The notes beneath the pieces are model-generated. The model made no database searches. It had not been told where the DNA came from and saw only the letters and a list, made by a program, of their open reading frames with translations. Positions 1-12,200 of a DNA stretch of 64,000 nucleotides are shown one piece after another. The position numbers were made by a program, and so were the translations under genes. Each line of letters begins with the position of its first letter. The first letter of the stretch is position 1. Where the stretch lies: contig CM076955.1 of assembly GCA_039566865.1 (NCBI GenBank), positions 14,901,501 through 14,965,500 of the forward strand. Reading direction: 5' to 3'. Origin of the DNA: Aurelia coerulea (Eukaryota; Cnidaria; Scyphozoa; Semaeostomeae; Ulmaridae).

Positions 1-236
1 GTTACATCGATTTTCATTCCTTCGAAAATTGGCCTATGTTCAGGAATTCTTCAGGAACGCTACAAATAAGATATAGCTTTCAAAATTTCACATGTTAAGT
101 GAATTATGTCCAGGAATAACATGACAATATTTGTGTGTGATTTTTGAAAATCCTAGACGAATTAAAGCTATTTGCTGCGAAGAAAGCTAAGGGGCCTACC
201 TTCACCCGCAGCAGAATCCCAGTAATCAGCATTAAA

Positions 237-396
237 TCACTCTTTTTCGCAATAATGACCAGTGGATGCATCAACGAATAACTTCACCACAAATCCAATT
301 TCTTTCCACCATTTTATCATCGATAATTTCGATAAAATGTGATATGCCTCGTCCCAGCTTGTTTTGACTAGGATTGTAGCATCAATCACAATGTGA
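237..396 (-). other. Possible last exon of an unidentified minus-strand gene
   Basis: Read on the minus strand from an acceptor-like CCATGCCACAG, this gives 52 codons and a TGA at 237-239. The peptide includes IDATILVKTSWDEAY and GFVVKLFVDASTGHYCEKE. The composition is protein-like and unlike the surrounding noncoding DNA, but I do not recognise a family. It could also be a transposon relic. Confidence 0.3.
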
Positions 397-628
397 CTGT
401 GGCATGGTACATAGAGTCTTAAGTATTGATTGTTCTGAGATTGTTATTTGAAGAAATTGTTAATTGCCGTTCAAAGTCAGAACCAGATGATGTCATGTGT
501 ATTTCTGCTATGAGCGGCACAGACTATTGTATGTTGTTGTTGTTTCTAGTTTTAACAGTGATTTTGAAAAATGCTTCGAAATTACATGAAGTGGCATCCT
601 AGAAATGTGTAGAGTTGTCTCAAAAGTA

Positions 629-1304
629 GCCCTGTCCACAAGTTGCTCGAAATATCTTGAAAAGTTGCTCATAATTTCCTGAAGAGTTGCTCAAAAGTTG
701 CCAATTTTTCAAAAAGTTGCTCAAAAGTTGCTCATTTATTGTCATTTTTTTAAGGCCAAGTGCTACAGATGTATGAATAATTGATAAATGTGCATAAGAT
801 TAGCTCCAAGGATGCTTCGAGAAGTGTCTTTCTATTTTATTTAAGCATTTTCTCTTATGAGGCAACTGCAGTTTCCTGGAAGTTTGAGCCTTTTGACGCT
901 AATACTGTTGGAACCATGTAACGCATCTTCAGTATTTCAGCAGGAACCATTTTTTACTTATAACAACAACAACCACAACAACAACATTAATTGATGATTA
1001 ATAATAATCATCGTTGTCATCATCATCATCGTCATCATACTGATCATAGTCACAAATCGTTAATTTCAAGGACCAGTTCTTCACAAACCAAGACGTTTAA
1101 TCCCAGCCTGACCAGAAAACAGATCCTTTCCATGTCGAATTTTCATTACTGTTGCAGAGAATAAACAAAATATCATAGAAATTGTTCTAATATTGCTAAA
1201 ATAAGGACAAGTTTCTCAGTGTTGCAAAAGTTGTCAAAATTCCTAAAGGTTGGCCAAAAGACCGAAAGTTGCCCGAAAGTTGCCGAGCAACTTGTGGACA
1301 GGGC
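629..1304. mobile_element. MITE with 21-bp perfect terminal inverted repeats, TA-flanked
   Basis: The ends GCCCTGTCCACAAGTTGC and their reverse complement match over 21 bp and are flanked by TA on both sides (627-628, 1305-1306). Inside both ends the motif AAGTTGCTC or AAAGTTGC is repeated several times. The interior contains a CAA/ATCATC-rich simple tract (962-1050). No coding capacity; a non-autonomous TA-targeting DNA transposon is inferred. Confidence 0.8.
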
Positions 1305-1632
1305 TACTCATTTGAGAAAGGTTGAACTGTTCCCAACAGCTTTACAGCCGAAACAGCCAGATAGTTTTGGTCCGGCTTGATCTTGATTTTTAATCAATTG
1401 TAATGAAGATTTTGAATTTTATGAGTTGGATCCGATTCCCTAACAAGCATTTGGTCAAGCAAGGTCATACTCGCCTCATGAATAATCAACGAAGACTTGA
1501 TCGGAGTAAGCCATCCATCCTTTCTTTTTTCTTTCCTACTTTCTTTCTTTCTTGCTCACTTTCTTATACCCATCGTTTGTGAGAGCGATTCTTGATAAAT
1601 GCATCTAATGGGAAGGAATTTGTCTGTTTCTA

Positions 1633-2053
1633 CAGGGTGTCCCAAAATAAGTACTCCCGTTTCAAAAATCACCAAAATTCCATTATGAAACCTATCATAA
1701 AATTTTCTGTTTTATCTCTTTTATCAATGATCCAGATATATTGCAAGATTATAAGATGTTTGTTTTCGTTAACCAAATAACACGTTGAAAAACCTTATTC
1801 TGAGTTACACTCTTTTTAAACAGCATCCTAAATCTAGCCTAAGATTAACGTTATTGAGATTTGTTTAGCATCCTTTAACGACAGTTACGACAGTTTGCGT
1901 TTCTTTCTGACATTTGTGACCAAACTAGAAGCTTAGTAAACAAAGAGAAATTATTCTGATCATAATCAGTGCTTTTTGCCAAAAAAAATTGAAGATCGGC
2001 CATGTACCTTTTTGGTCACTTTCAATCAGGAGTTCATTTTTTGGGACACCCAG
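1633..2053. mobile_element. CCGGGTGTCCC-type MITE, copy 1
   Basis: The ends CAGGGTGTCCCAAAATAAG and (inverted) CTGGGTGTCCCAAAAAAT are flanked by TA. The subterminal AAAATCACCAAAA matches the copies near 51428 and 60242. About 421 bp, no open frame. Confidence 0.75.
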
Positions 2054-2197
2054 TACCTTAGGGCATCAAATCAGAGTGCCTCCAGGCCTAAAATATTTTT
2101 ACAAAATCTGTTCTTTCGTAATATTTTGCGGCAAACGCAGTGTTGATTTTGCTCTTACAAGTTACAGCATGGTGCATTTGAAATCGGTCATACCAAG

Positions 2198-2450
2198 GGC
2201 GCCTACCTTGTAGGAAGTGTGTTGTTTTCGTGACCCAGTACACAGACAGTACCCTGTCAAGGTCAAGATGACATTTGAATAATTTTGTGGCTTCAAATTC
2301 CGGTGTTAATGCAAGACGAGATCAACTGTCATACGAGATGATGACAGGGAACCAGATAGTGTGATTTTTGATTGGTCAACACTAACAGACGTTAGATTTT
2401 GAAAATCCCTATGGATTAACAGGACACCAATTGCTCTGTGTATTGGGTCA
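2198..2450. mobile_element. Truncated copy of the GGCGCCTACCTTGTA element
   Basis: Reverse-complement relative of the complete copy at 35756-36121. It shares the end AAGGGCGCCTACCTTGTAGG and the internal CCAATCAAAAATCAC-like and ACGAGATCAACTG segments. The far end is replaced by the foldback at 2451. Confidence 0.7.
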
Positions 2451-2851
2451 CGGGCGGCAGGAAACGCTGAATTTAGAAAAAGCTTCACGGGTGATACATC
2501 GAGTTATTCCTATCCTAATATGTCATTCCATTCCAGATATATCGACTTGTTTTCCTTCTGTATCTACTTATCCTGCGAAGGCGCCATTTTATCCGATCGA
2601 CATGACTCTAAGGGCCTTAGAGTAATTATGCCACTCAAACGGAAACTCTTCCAATATAGCCGTTTCATGTTACCACACTTGAGTGGCATAATTACTCTAG
2701 GGCCCTTGAAGTCATGTCAATCTTCGCAGGATATGTAGACACAGAAGGAAAACAAGTCGATATATAAGGAATGGAATGACATATTAGGATAGGAATAACT
2801 CGATGTATCACCCGCAAAGCTTTTTCTAAATTCAGCGTTTCCTGCCGCCCG
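2451..2851. repeat. Foldback element, arms about 190 bp
   Basis: CGGGCGGCAGGAAACGCTGA at the left end recurs inverted at the right end. The arms match almost throughout around a short loop near 2650-2690. Confidence 0.85.
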
Positions 2852-2879
2852 TGGATAAAGAGACGCAACGTGAAACTAC

Positions 2880-2960
2880 ATTCAATTAGGTACACTACGA
2901 ACGATTAAAGCCTACTGGATACTAAATTAGATTCTGCCTAACATCATAATCTAATCAGAA
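2880..2960 (-). mobile_element. LINE 3'-end fragment
   Basis: TACACTACGAACGATTA and TAGATTCTG match the LINE 3' tail at 26770-26850. Small degraded piece. Confidence 0.5.
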
Positions 2961-3074
2961 CCTAGATTTTTAATTATAGTTGGATTGCATTTTTTCTGAA
3001 ACACCATGTCCTGTATAAGTAAAAGTTACCCCAAATTATGTCATTTTCAGTTTTTCTTTCACCTCTTACAATAG

Positions 3075-3203
3075 CATTGGAAGAGTGACGAACACCCAGA
3101 ATCAGTTGATGTGTTGGAATTGCACGTTGATGTATCTGCTAGGAAAAGTGGCAATGACAAATTCAGGATTTGGCATCAACATTGCGTCATATCAGATAAC
3201 GAG
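3075..3203 (+). CDS. PARP4: PARP4 exon 1 in view (43 codons, phase 0-0)
   Basis: The acceptor is a TTACAATAG tract ending at 3074 and the donor is GTATGA at 3204. The peptide contains DVLELHVDVSARKSG and FRIWHQHC. With the next exon it aligns with the short beta-rich segment that precedes the regulatory domain in PARP4. It starts in phase 0, so at least one more coding exon is expected upstream. Confidence 0.75.
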
Positions 3204-6200
3204 GTATGAATTTAATTTGCAATTTGAAGGAAACAAAAGATCTGGATCGAAAATCATCTTGGTAAAGTATTATTTAGACATTTATTAATTATTGATTTCT
3301 TTTTGGCATGTCCGCATGTAATAGTCTCTTCTCAAACCCTTCACGTCAAATTTAAAATATTTTGCTCGATTCAGACTCTTTTAATGCAACTAACAAGTAC
3401 ATCAAACTGGAAATCATCGCACATCTACCGTATTATTCATAATTCATTTCTGCATATAATATGCCCCATCCTGTAGGCTCCTTCAAGGAGTTACGCTAAT
3501 TTCCTGCATTAACTCGATTTGGACCGGGGGGCGTTTTTCGACCACCCCCTGCCAAAGTTTCTCAAATATCTGGAGCTGCATCTCCTTGACTTTTACGAAA
3601 ATTGAATCGGCCATCAAATTTTCAAAATTTCATGGTCCATTATTGTACAACGTGAGCTCTAGATGCCCTTATTTGGAGACAGATCACAAATAAAATCTTT
3701 AAATTCTCGCTAATTCCTTTTTCTATTCATATAAAATGTTTACAATAAATCTTACTTTCTACTATACTTATCTAATTTGCCTCTCTTTTCTGTTCAAATT
3801 CTTTTCCTTTTCCTTATTCATATTCCCATTTGATGATGTTTCAACTCAATGTTGGTCCTCACCCAGTGGGAGGGACACTTCACTATTGGGTCATAGGGGG
3901 GTGTTTCTGTTATGACCCAGCCCCAGAATATAGGCAGGATCATTGAAACCCAATCCCAGAATATGGATGCGGTTTCCGACAAGTATTTTTGCTACAAAAC
4001 GATAGGAAAATTGTTGTTTATGCCAAGCCTGAGCATTCCCAGAATTTCTAGCAAAAATTAGACTCCAATCCCAGAATATTTCTTTAAGAAGTACATCCCC
4101 TTCCCAGAATTTTCGTGCCAAAAACCACCCCAAAACTGGCGCACATCCCCGTATGACTGGATAGTGATGTACCCCCCCCGGGTTTTCATACTCGGGATTT
4201 TCCGGCTTAAATGAAAGAATATTTATTCATGCCTGACTCAGCTTCTCGATCTCCATACAGTTTAATTTTGAATTTTTACTTATCATTCTTTTCTCAGGTG
4301 ATCGAGAAAAATGAAGAGTTTAAATTTTCGAACGATCCTAAGCAAGCTGAAAAAGTGTTCGCTATTTGGTATGGAATTTTGTCGATATATGGAGATAGAC
4401 TTGCAGAATTGCCTTTGAGAGATTTGGGAACGAAAAAACTAAGAAAGGTTTGTTGCCTAGAACTTAACATTGTTCCAAGATTTAGGGGAGGGCTAGATAT
4501 ACCAGGTTAGTAAAAAATGAAAACATCCCTATTAGAAAGGCCACTGCTCCCTGAATATCAAGGCAATAATATTGGCAAATATATCATTTACTTTATTTGG
4601 GAGACGAGAAACGGTTTGTCCAAGGAAACTTATATGCCCCCCGTGCAGTAAGTCAAAGCTCATGCGCAGTAGCATTTTGGGTTGGAGCTCTGCCGGACGC
4701 ATGAGCATTAACCTACTGCACGGGGGGACACATGCGTTTCCTCGCACAAACCGTATTTCATCTCCCCAACAATAATTGTGAATATGTTCAAATCCATTTT
4801 AAAATTGACTGGACTGAAATCGGTCACTCCATGCTGAAATTATGTGGGATTTTCCTAAGGAAGTTCCTTCAAGAAGCCCTCAAAACATGCCCACAATGAT
4901 GACCAAATTGTCTGCCTTAGCTTTGAGTTTGGTGTTAAATGACTGGATGCAAGGAGTTAATTTGATATCAGAATGGAGTTTATTCAATGTATCAGCTCCG
5001 GGCAAAGCAAATTACTGTTCTCATTCGAGGCATAGCTACATCGCACTTTGTGTTTTGTAAGACCCAATCGTGAACATCAGATAATTGGGAAAAAATCAGG
5101 TTGTCGGATGCAAGCCCATTTTAGAGACTTATATGCCATGGTAGATGTTTCTCTATGGACTAGCCTGTCAACTGAAAGCCTTCATAATCTTTGCAACAAA
5201 GGAGCAGCCGATGAATCAAAAGGGCTGCTCGTGACAATTTTTGCAGCTCTGTTCTGCAATTTTCGCAACAATAGCTCAATTGCTGTCCAACAATTCTTAG
5301 ATTCATGCTCCTTAGGGTATCTTCTTGTACAAATTGCTTGGCGTATTTCAAAAGCCCAATGGCTCGTCAGATTTTCTTTTGAAGGAACTTTAGCTGTCTT
5401 CTCCATTTCAAATTTTGATAAATCATTACACCAAGATATTTAGTTTCAGGAACAAGATTGATATCTTGGATACAAGGGGTAATTTCTGACGTTCTGCTTA
5501 TCTATCCCAGCTTTGGGCTGAACCAATTATCATTGCTTGTGCTTTGATGATGTCCCGGGGGGTCTACCTAGGAGAAAAACAACGGGGATGTGCCTGCCAG
5601 AACAAAATTTTATGACCCTGTCCTGGAATAAAATTCTGAAAACATAATACCTGTCCTGGAATAAGATCGGGGAAACTGATGGTTCTCGTGAAAATGATAT
5701 TACTGTTCCGTTTCGAACCCGTTCGGGGCGGGTTGCCAAGCCGACTAGGAGATTTCCTTACACAAAAGCGTGAAATCACAGAATTTCAAAGAGTCTTTCA
5801 TTGAACATTGTTCACTGGAAGCACAACACAATGGCGTTATTGTTTAGAGCTGTTTACAGCTAACTGATAATTGGATTCATTGATGCGTGGACGCAAACAG
5901 TTTTGTTTTTTATTTCGCTGGTTGCAAGAACACAGTTTTTGCAGAAAACAGTCGGAAAGATTGTTTTATCGGGCCGAAGCCCAAGAAAAGACATTAAGTC
6001 TTCAACAAGGATTATCGTGCCGATGCACAACAAATAAACAAGAGTTTTCGTGCCGAAGCACACCAAATAAAGAAGAATTTAGTGCAGATGCACACCGAAC
6101 ACAGATGGATTTTAGTGCCGATGCACAACGAATAAATTGAACGTCGAACGGGACTGACAGCGCCTTTGTTTAGCTGCTGGCTGCGCTACGAGAATTTAAC

Positions 6201-9200
6201 GAAGAAGTTTAAACATTGTTAATAGATCGCCCAGAAGAATATAGACCCGAAAGAACTGACAGCGCCCTTGTTTAGCCGCTGGCTGCGCTACGTGATTAGA
6301 GAACGATGTGGACTCATTGATTATTGGACAAACGATCACGGACATTTTCTAGTATTACTAGTATCGTTTTATAAATATTTGTTAGTTGGTTTACATGCAG
6401 AATTTCGTTACTTCAAACAGTCTTGGTTTGCTCCTCCGCATTAACTGACAGTCGATAGACCCCGCAGAGGCTCCGAAAAGAACGTAAATTAAATTGGTCA
6501 AAATATCAAATGGTCCATCCACTTTTAACATGGTCCACCGAGCCGGATAGATAGAGACACGGACGTCGGACACCCAACGGACACTTTATTTACCGGACAC
6601 TTTTATGGATGTACCCATTTGATTATTGTTTGACAATGATTTGCCTAGCATGGATTCAGAGATACCCAGCAACTTTGAAGTGGTAAAAATGGATCAGTTA
6701 TCCCTTGAAGATATTCGAGAAGAGCTACAGAGAAGGGGACTTTCGTCTAAGGGAAATAGGAGAACTGTAGCTAAGCGCCTGAAAGATCATTTGAACCAAA
6801 TCAAACATGAAGCTGTATTTGCTGGAGATAATCTTAATACTTCATCATCATCCAGTACAAAAAGTCCTGAAAAAACAGAGCTTAGCAATAAAAGAAGGAG
6901 AGAAAAATGTTTGAAGGTGAATATAAATGGTATCATGGATGATATGGTCGACTTTATGCAGTCATCAGATAATATTGTTGAAGTACAAAGCAGCTTGCAA
7001 GAATTAAACAAGCAAAGGCAAATTCACGAGAATCTTAATCATTAAATCTTGGGTTTGATTGGAGACGAAGAGGTAGACGATGAGTGTCAACAGTTTTCTG
7101 AATATCATCGTAAGATCCGAAGCGCTATGAACAAAGCTCAAAGGTTCATTACCGAACTATCCGTTGCTGCTGATACAGAGAGTGTGAATTCGTCCGAAAG
7201 ACATATCAAGGAGATAAAGCTGCCTAAATTTGATCTACCTGTATTTTGTGGGGATATCCTAAAGCTCACAGCTTACTGGGATCAGTTCAAATGTGCTTTT
7301 CATGACAATAGAGATTTATCAGCTGCACAGAAATTCTCATATTTAAGAGCAAGTCTTAAAGGCACTGCATTGCAAGCAATCTACGGCTTTGAAACAACAT
7401 CCGCAAAATATGAGCCTGCAGTTGCAACCATTTTTCACAGATTTGGCAGGAAAAGAATCTTTGTTGATTCAGTGGTAAAGTCAATTGTTAAGTTTGAAAT
7501 CGAAGATAATGTGAAAGCAGCAACACTACGTCAACTACATGATACCCTCCAGAACAGGATAAGAGCACTAGAATGCTTAGGATTCAAATCAGAAGACAAT
7601 CCAGATGTTCAAATGGTTCTTATACCCCTCTTAGAAATGAAGTTGCCTCAGAATTTAGCAGAAAGATGGGAGCTTGAAGTGTCAGATCTCGAGGACACTG
7701 AAATCACAATTGATTTATTTTTCAAGTTTTTGAATAGACATGTATTGTCAAGAGAAGCAGGAGAGAGAAGCCAAATAGAGAACAGCAGCTCAAGTGGTCA
7801 TAATAGCAGTAAAAGCCTCAATAGAACTCAAGCTAATCATTTCAACAAGAAAGGAATCTCTTCAGCATCAGGATTGGTAGGAAATGTAAGTCTGCCAAGA
7901 AACAGCAAATGTGGTTTTTGTAATAAACAAGGCCATGATACTGTACAATGTTATTCAGCAAAGAAGATGAGCACTCAAAAAAGATGGGAAGTTGCTAAAG
8001 AGAATAAGCTGTGCTTCAATTGTCTAAAGCCATCAAATGGAGGTCATAACTCAGGAAACTGTAGACACCCAAGCTGCACAGTAGAAGGCTGCGGAAGAAA
8101 GCACAATCGTTTACTTCATCCAGATAATCCAGAAAGTAATCAAAATCAGCAAGTTGGAGCAATCAGTGGATTAACAGCAGCCTCAAACACATCGAAACAA
8201 GTGCTACTACAAACAGCATCAGCATTTCTGACAACTGATGGTCCTCAGGAAATTCAAGTTAGAATTCTCTTTGATACAGGAAGTCAAAGATCGTACATAA
8301 GGAAGAACATTGCTGAGTGTTTAGATTTAAAGGGTCCAGTTGAAACTTTGAGTATTTCTACCCTTGGAGGAGAGGTGATCAAATCAAAGAAAATGCAAAG
8401 AGTTAAGTTTAGAATTAAGGGATCACAGAGTAGTATGAATGAAAGTCCAATTGAAATTGAAGCATTGGCAATCGATAAAATTTGTGCTCCATTGCAAAAT
8501 GTCAACATTGATCTGTCAAAGTATCAATACCTACAAGGAATAAAGCTAGCTGACACATACCAAAGTGGAAAAGAACAAGTAGACATATTAATTGGAGCAG
8601 ACCACTATTATAGAATCATCGAGGATGAAATTAAGAAAGGAAGATGTAATGATGAACCAACAGCCGTCAGTTCAAAGTTAGGTTGGATTTTATGTGGTTC
8701 ATTTGAAAGTCAGAAGCAAGTTACAACCACTGCGATGTTCTCAACGGTTGATGTAGAAGAAGCTACCACGAGTCTCAAGCACTTTTGGGATTTAGAATCA
8801 ATCGGTATAGTTGAAGATAAAGCTCAGAAGTCAATGGAGGAAATTGATGCGATAGCACAATTCAAAGAAGGTCTTAGCTTTGATGGCAAGAGATATCAAG
8901 CTTCAATTCCTTGGAAACGCGATCACCCAGAGTTGAAAGATAATTACCATCAAGCTGTCCAAAGGCTTAAAGGTATAGAGAACAATTTGAAGCGTGATGA
9001 AATCAAACAGCAAGATTATTCAGAAGCTATTACACAGTATGCCAGAGAAGGATTTGCAGAGGAAGTAAAGCCAGAGAGCATTCATCAATCAGAAAATAAA
9101 GTGAGATATTTGCCACATCATGCAGTTTACAGAAGCGACAAGACAACTACGAAAACTAGGATAGTTTTTGATGCTTCAGCAAAAGTTGGACATGAACCAT

Positions 9201-12200
9201 CCTTGAACGATTGCATCCTACAAGGTCCTGCTTTGCAACCGAATTTAGTGTCAGTTCTCATTCGTTTCAGAAGTCATCCAATAGCACTTATGGCAGATAT
9301 CAAGAAGATGTTTTTACAGATTCAACTTGCAGAGAAAGATCGAGATGTTCATCGGTATCTATGGCGAGACATGCAGACAAACAAAGAGCCTAAAGTTTAC
9401 AGGATGCAGCGAGTTACTTTTGGAGTAAACTGTAGTCCTTTCCTAGCTATAAGTACGGTACAAAGTCATGCCGAAAGAAACAAAGAACAGTACCCAGATG
9501 CTGCAAAAGAAATTCTGGAAAATATGTATGTCGACGATTGCCTGACAGGTGCAAAGGATGCTGACGAGGCAATAGAGTTACAAAGCTCCCTTTCTTCAAT
9601 GATGAAATCAGGTGGCTTCCAATTAGCGAAATGGGCTAGTAATTCAGAAAAGGTAATTCAAGAAATCAAGCCAGAGGAGAGAGCACCTTCACTGACAGTA
9701 TGTTTCAATGAAAGAGAGAGTATAAAAGCATTGGGAATGAGCTGGGATACGAGAAATGATTGCTTCTTTTTCAACGTTGCAAAGAGTATTCTTGAAAGCA
9801 AAGATTGTGAAACCAAGAGAAGTCTGCTGAGCCTTGCATCGAAAATATTTGATCCCATGGGGTTGTTGTCACCCTTTGTCTTAAGAGCAAAGATGCTGTT
9901 CCAGGAACTGTGGAGCAGAGGGCTGCAATGGGATGACAAATTGCCATCAGACATTCTCAGTCAATGGAGATCATGGAAAGTAGAGCTTTCGGATGTCAAT
10001 GATATCAAAATTCCAAGATGTTTTACAGCTAATGCAGGCACAACAGAAAGAGTAGAGATCCATGGATTTGGAGATGCTTCTCCAAAAGCATATGGAGCTG
10101 CAGTATACGTACGCACAGTCGATATGAATGGACACATCAACACCAAGCTTGTAATGTCGAAGTCGAGAGTGGCACCATTAAAGAGAGTAACACTTCCACG
10201 GCTTGAGCTTTTAGCGTCAGTAATCAATACAAGATTAGTTTCGTTCGTTGCTGAATCGATGAAAAGAGAAATCAGTAAAGTTGTTTTGTGGGCAGATAGC
10301 TCAATTGCATTGTATTGGATCAAAGGACCAAGCTCTAAATGGAAGCCATTTGTAGCTAACAGAGTAGAAGAGATTCAGTCGAAATTCAGTCCAGATCATT
10401 GGCGATATTGCCCAGGAAAAGAAAATCCTGCAGATTGTCTAACACGTGGCCTAACCTGCAGAGATCTGCATCAAACAGAGAAATGGTGGACAGGTCCATC
10501 TTGGTTAAGCTTACCATCGAAGCAATGGCCATGTAACATTACAGCAAATGAGACAGTCACAAACATGGCAAGCCAAGAATCAAGGAAAACTGTGCAGATG
10601 CTTGCAACAATCGAATTGAAAGAAATCATAGATCCAGAAAGACACAGTTCATGGTTGAAACTTGTAAGAGTCACAGCCATTGTGTTTCGAGCTGTTCAGC
10701 TATTCAAGAAAATTAAGCAACAACCCAAGCAAGAACGACCCTGGCAAGGCCCATCTGCAGAAGAACTACGAGAAGCGGAGATGTATTTGTATCGCAGAGT
10801 ACAATCAGAAACATACAAGGAAGAGTTACAAGCATTGAGCGATGGCAAGCAAGTTTCAAGGTCAAGCAGAATTTTGATGTTAGATCCGTTTTACGACAGC
10901 AGAGACAAAGTATTGCGAGTTGGTGGAAGGCTCCAAAATTCAGACCTACCTGAAGAAGCAAAGCACCAAGTAATCCTTCCTCACGGACATTCAATTGTAG
11001 AGAAGAAGATCATGCAAGTACATCAACAGTCAATTTGTGCAGGTCCATCAACAACTCTAGCTGTTCTACGTCAAAAGATATGGATAACTCAAGGCCTACG
11101 TGATGTAAAAAGAGTTATTCAAAATTGCAGAAGTTGCAGACGACAGCATGCAGCAGCTTGCTCCCAAAAAATGGGAAACTTGCCAAAAGAAAGAGTTCAG
11201 TCTTCACTTGCATTTACACATGTTGGTGTGGACTTCGCCGGTCCATTATACACTCGTACAAAGAATGATGTCCAGAAAGCCTATATTTGCCTTTTCACGT
11301 GTGCATCATCACGCATGACACATTTAGAGTTAACAGATAGCCTGAATACAGATGATTTCCTGCAAGCATTTCGTAGGATGATAAATCGCAGAGGATTGTG
11401 TCAATCATTGCAGTCTGATAATGCTAAAACATTCAAAGCTGCTGATCGCACTCTACAACAGCTTTTTGCGTCATCAAAGATCAGAAGATTGAAGCAAATA
11501 GATCAAAATCGAGTCGCAAGAGAATTAGCTTCGTTGGGAATTAAATGGAAGTTTATAACAGAGAGATCTCCATGGAGAGGTGGCTGGTGGGAAAGAATAG
11601 TCAAATCAGTAAAGGTTCCATTGAAGAAAGTTCTTGGTAATGCTCTTCTTTCGAGCACAGAGTTGTACACCATCCTGACGGACATCGAAGCGATGATCAA
11701 TTCCCGTCCACTAACGTATATGGGAGATGATATAAGAGATCCAGAGCCAATCACCCCTGCTCACCTTGCAATCGGAAGATCATTACGCAGCATACCAAAT
11801 GGATCAATTAAGAAAGAAGACAGAGGACAAGTTGTTCAACGATTTCTATACCATCAACGACTTCTTAACCATTTTTGGAAAAGATGGAGGCTAGAATATC
11901 TCCAAAAGTTGTCGATCAGAAACAAATGGAAGATAGAGAAACCATCCATAGATATCGGAGATGTTGTTCTTATCTCAGACGACAATGTTCAGAGAGGGAA
12001 GTGGCCAATGGGACGCATCAGTCAAGTTCATCCTGGAAAAGATGGTCTTATTCGTACTGCTACTTTGCAGACACAGAAGGGGGAATTAAGACGTCCAATT
12101 CAACGGCTACATCATTTAGAGGTACAGCAAAGTCAGGTTGATAGAGAATTAGAGACGGTACATCAAACGAGGACACCAAACGTTGTTGTACCACCTGAAA

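Noticed and set aside
2306..2895. Coding in the 2.3-2.9 kb frames
   Set aside because: The same peptide appears on both strands because the region is a palindrome.
5860..6140. Repeated open frames in the LTRs (also 12415-12695)
   Set aside because: Present because both LTRs are near-identical; the peptides reflect the 33-bp repeats and have no known domain.
6531..6548. Naming the primer tRNA of the BEL element
   Set aside because: The complement is visible but I could not match it to a tRNA without a tRNA set from this genome.
8284..11754. Minus-strand open frames opposite pol
   Set aside because: Shadows of the pol coding frame with no recognisable domain.
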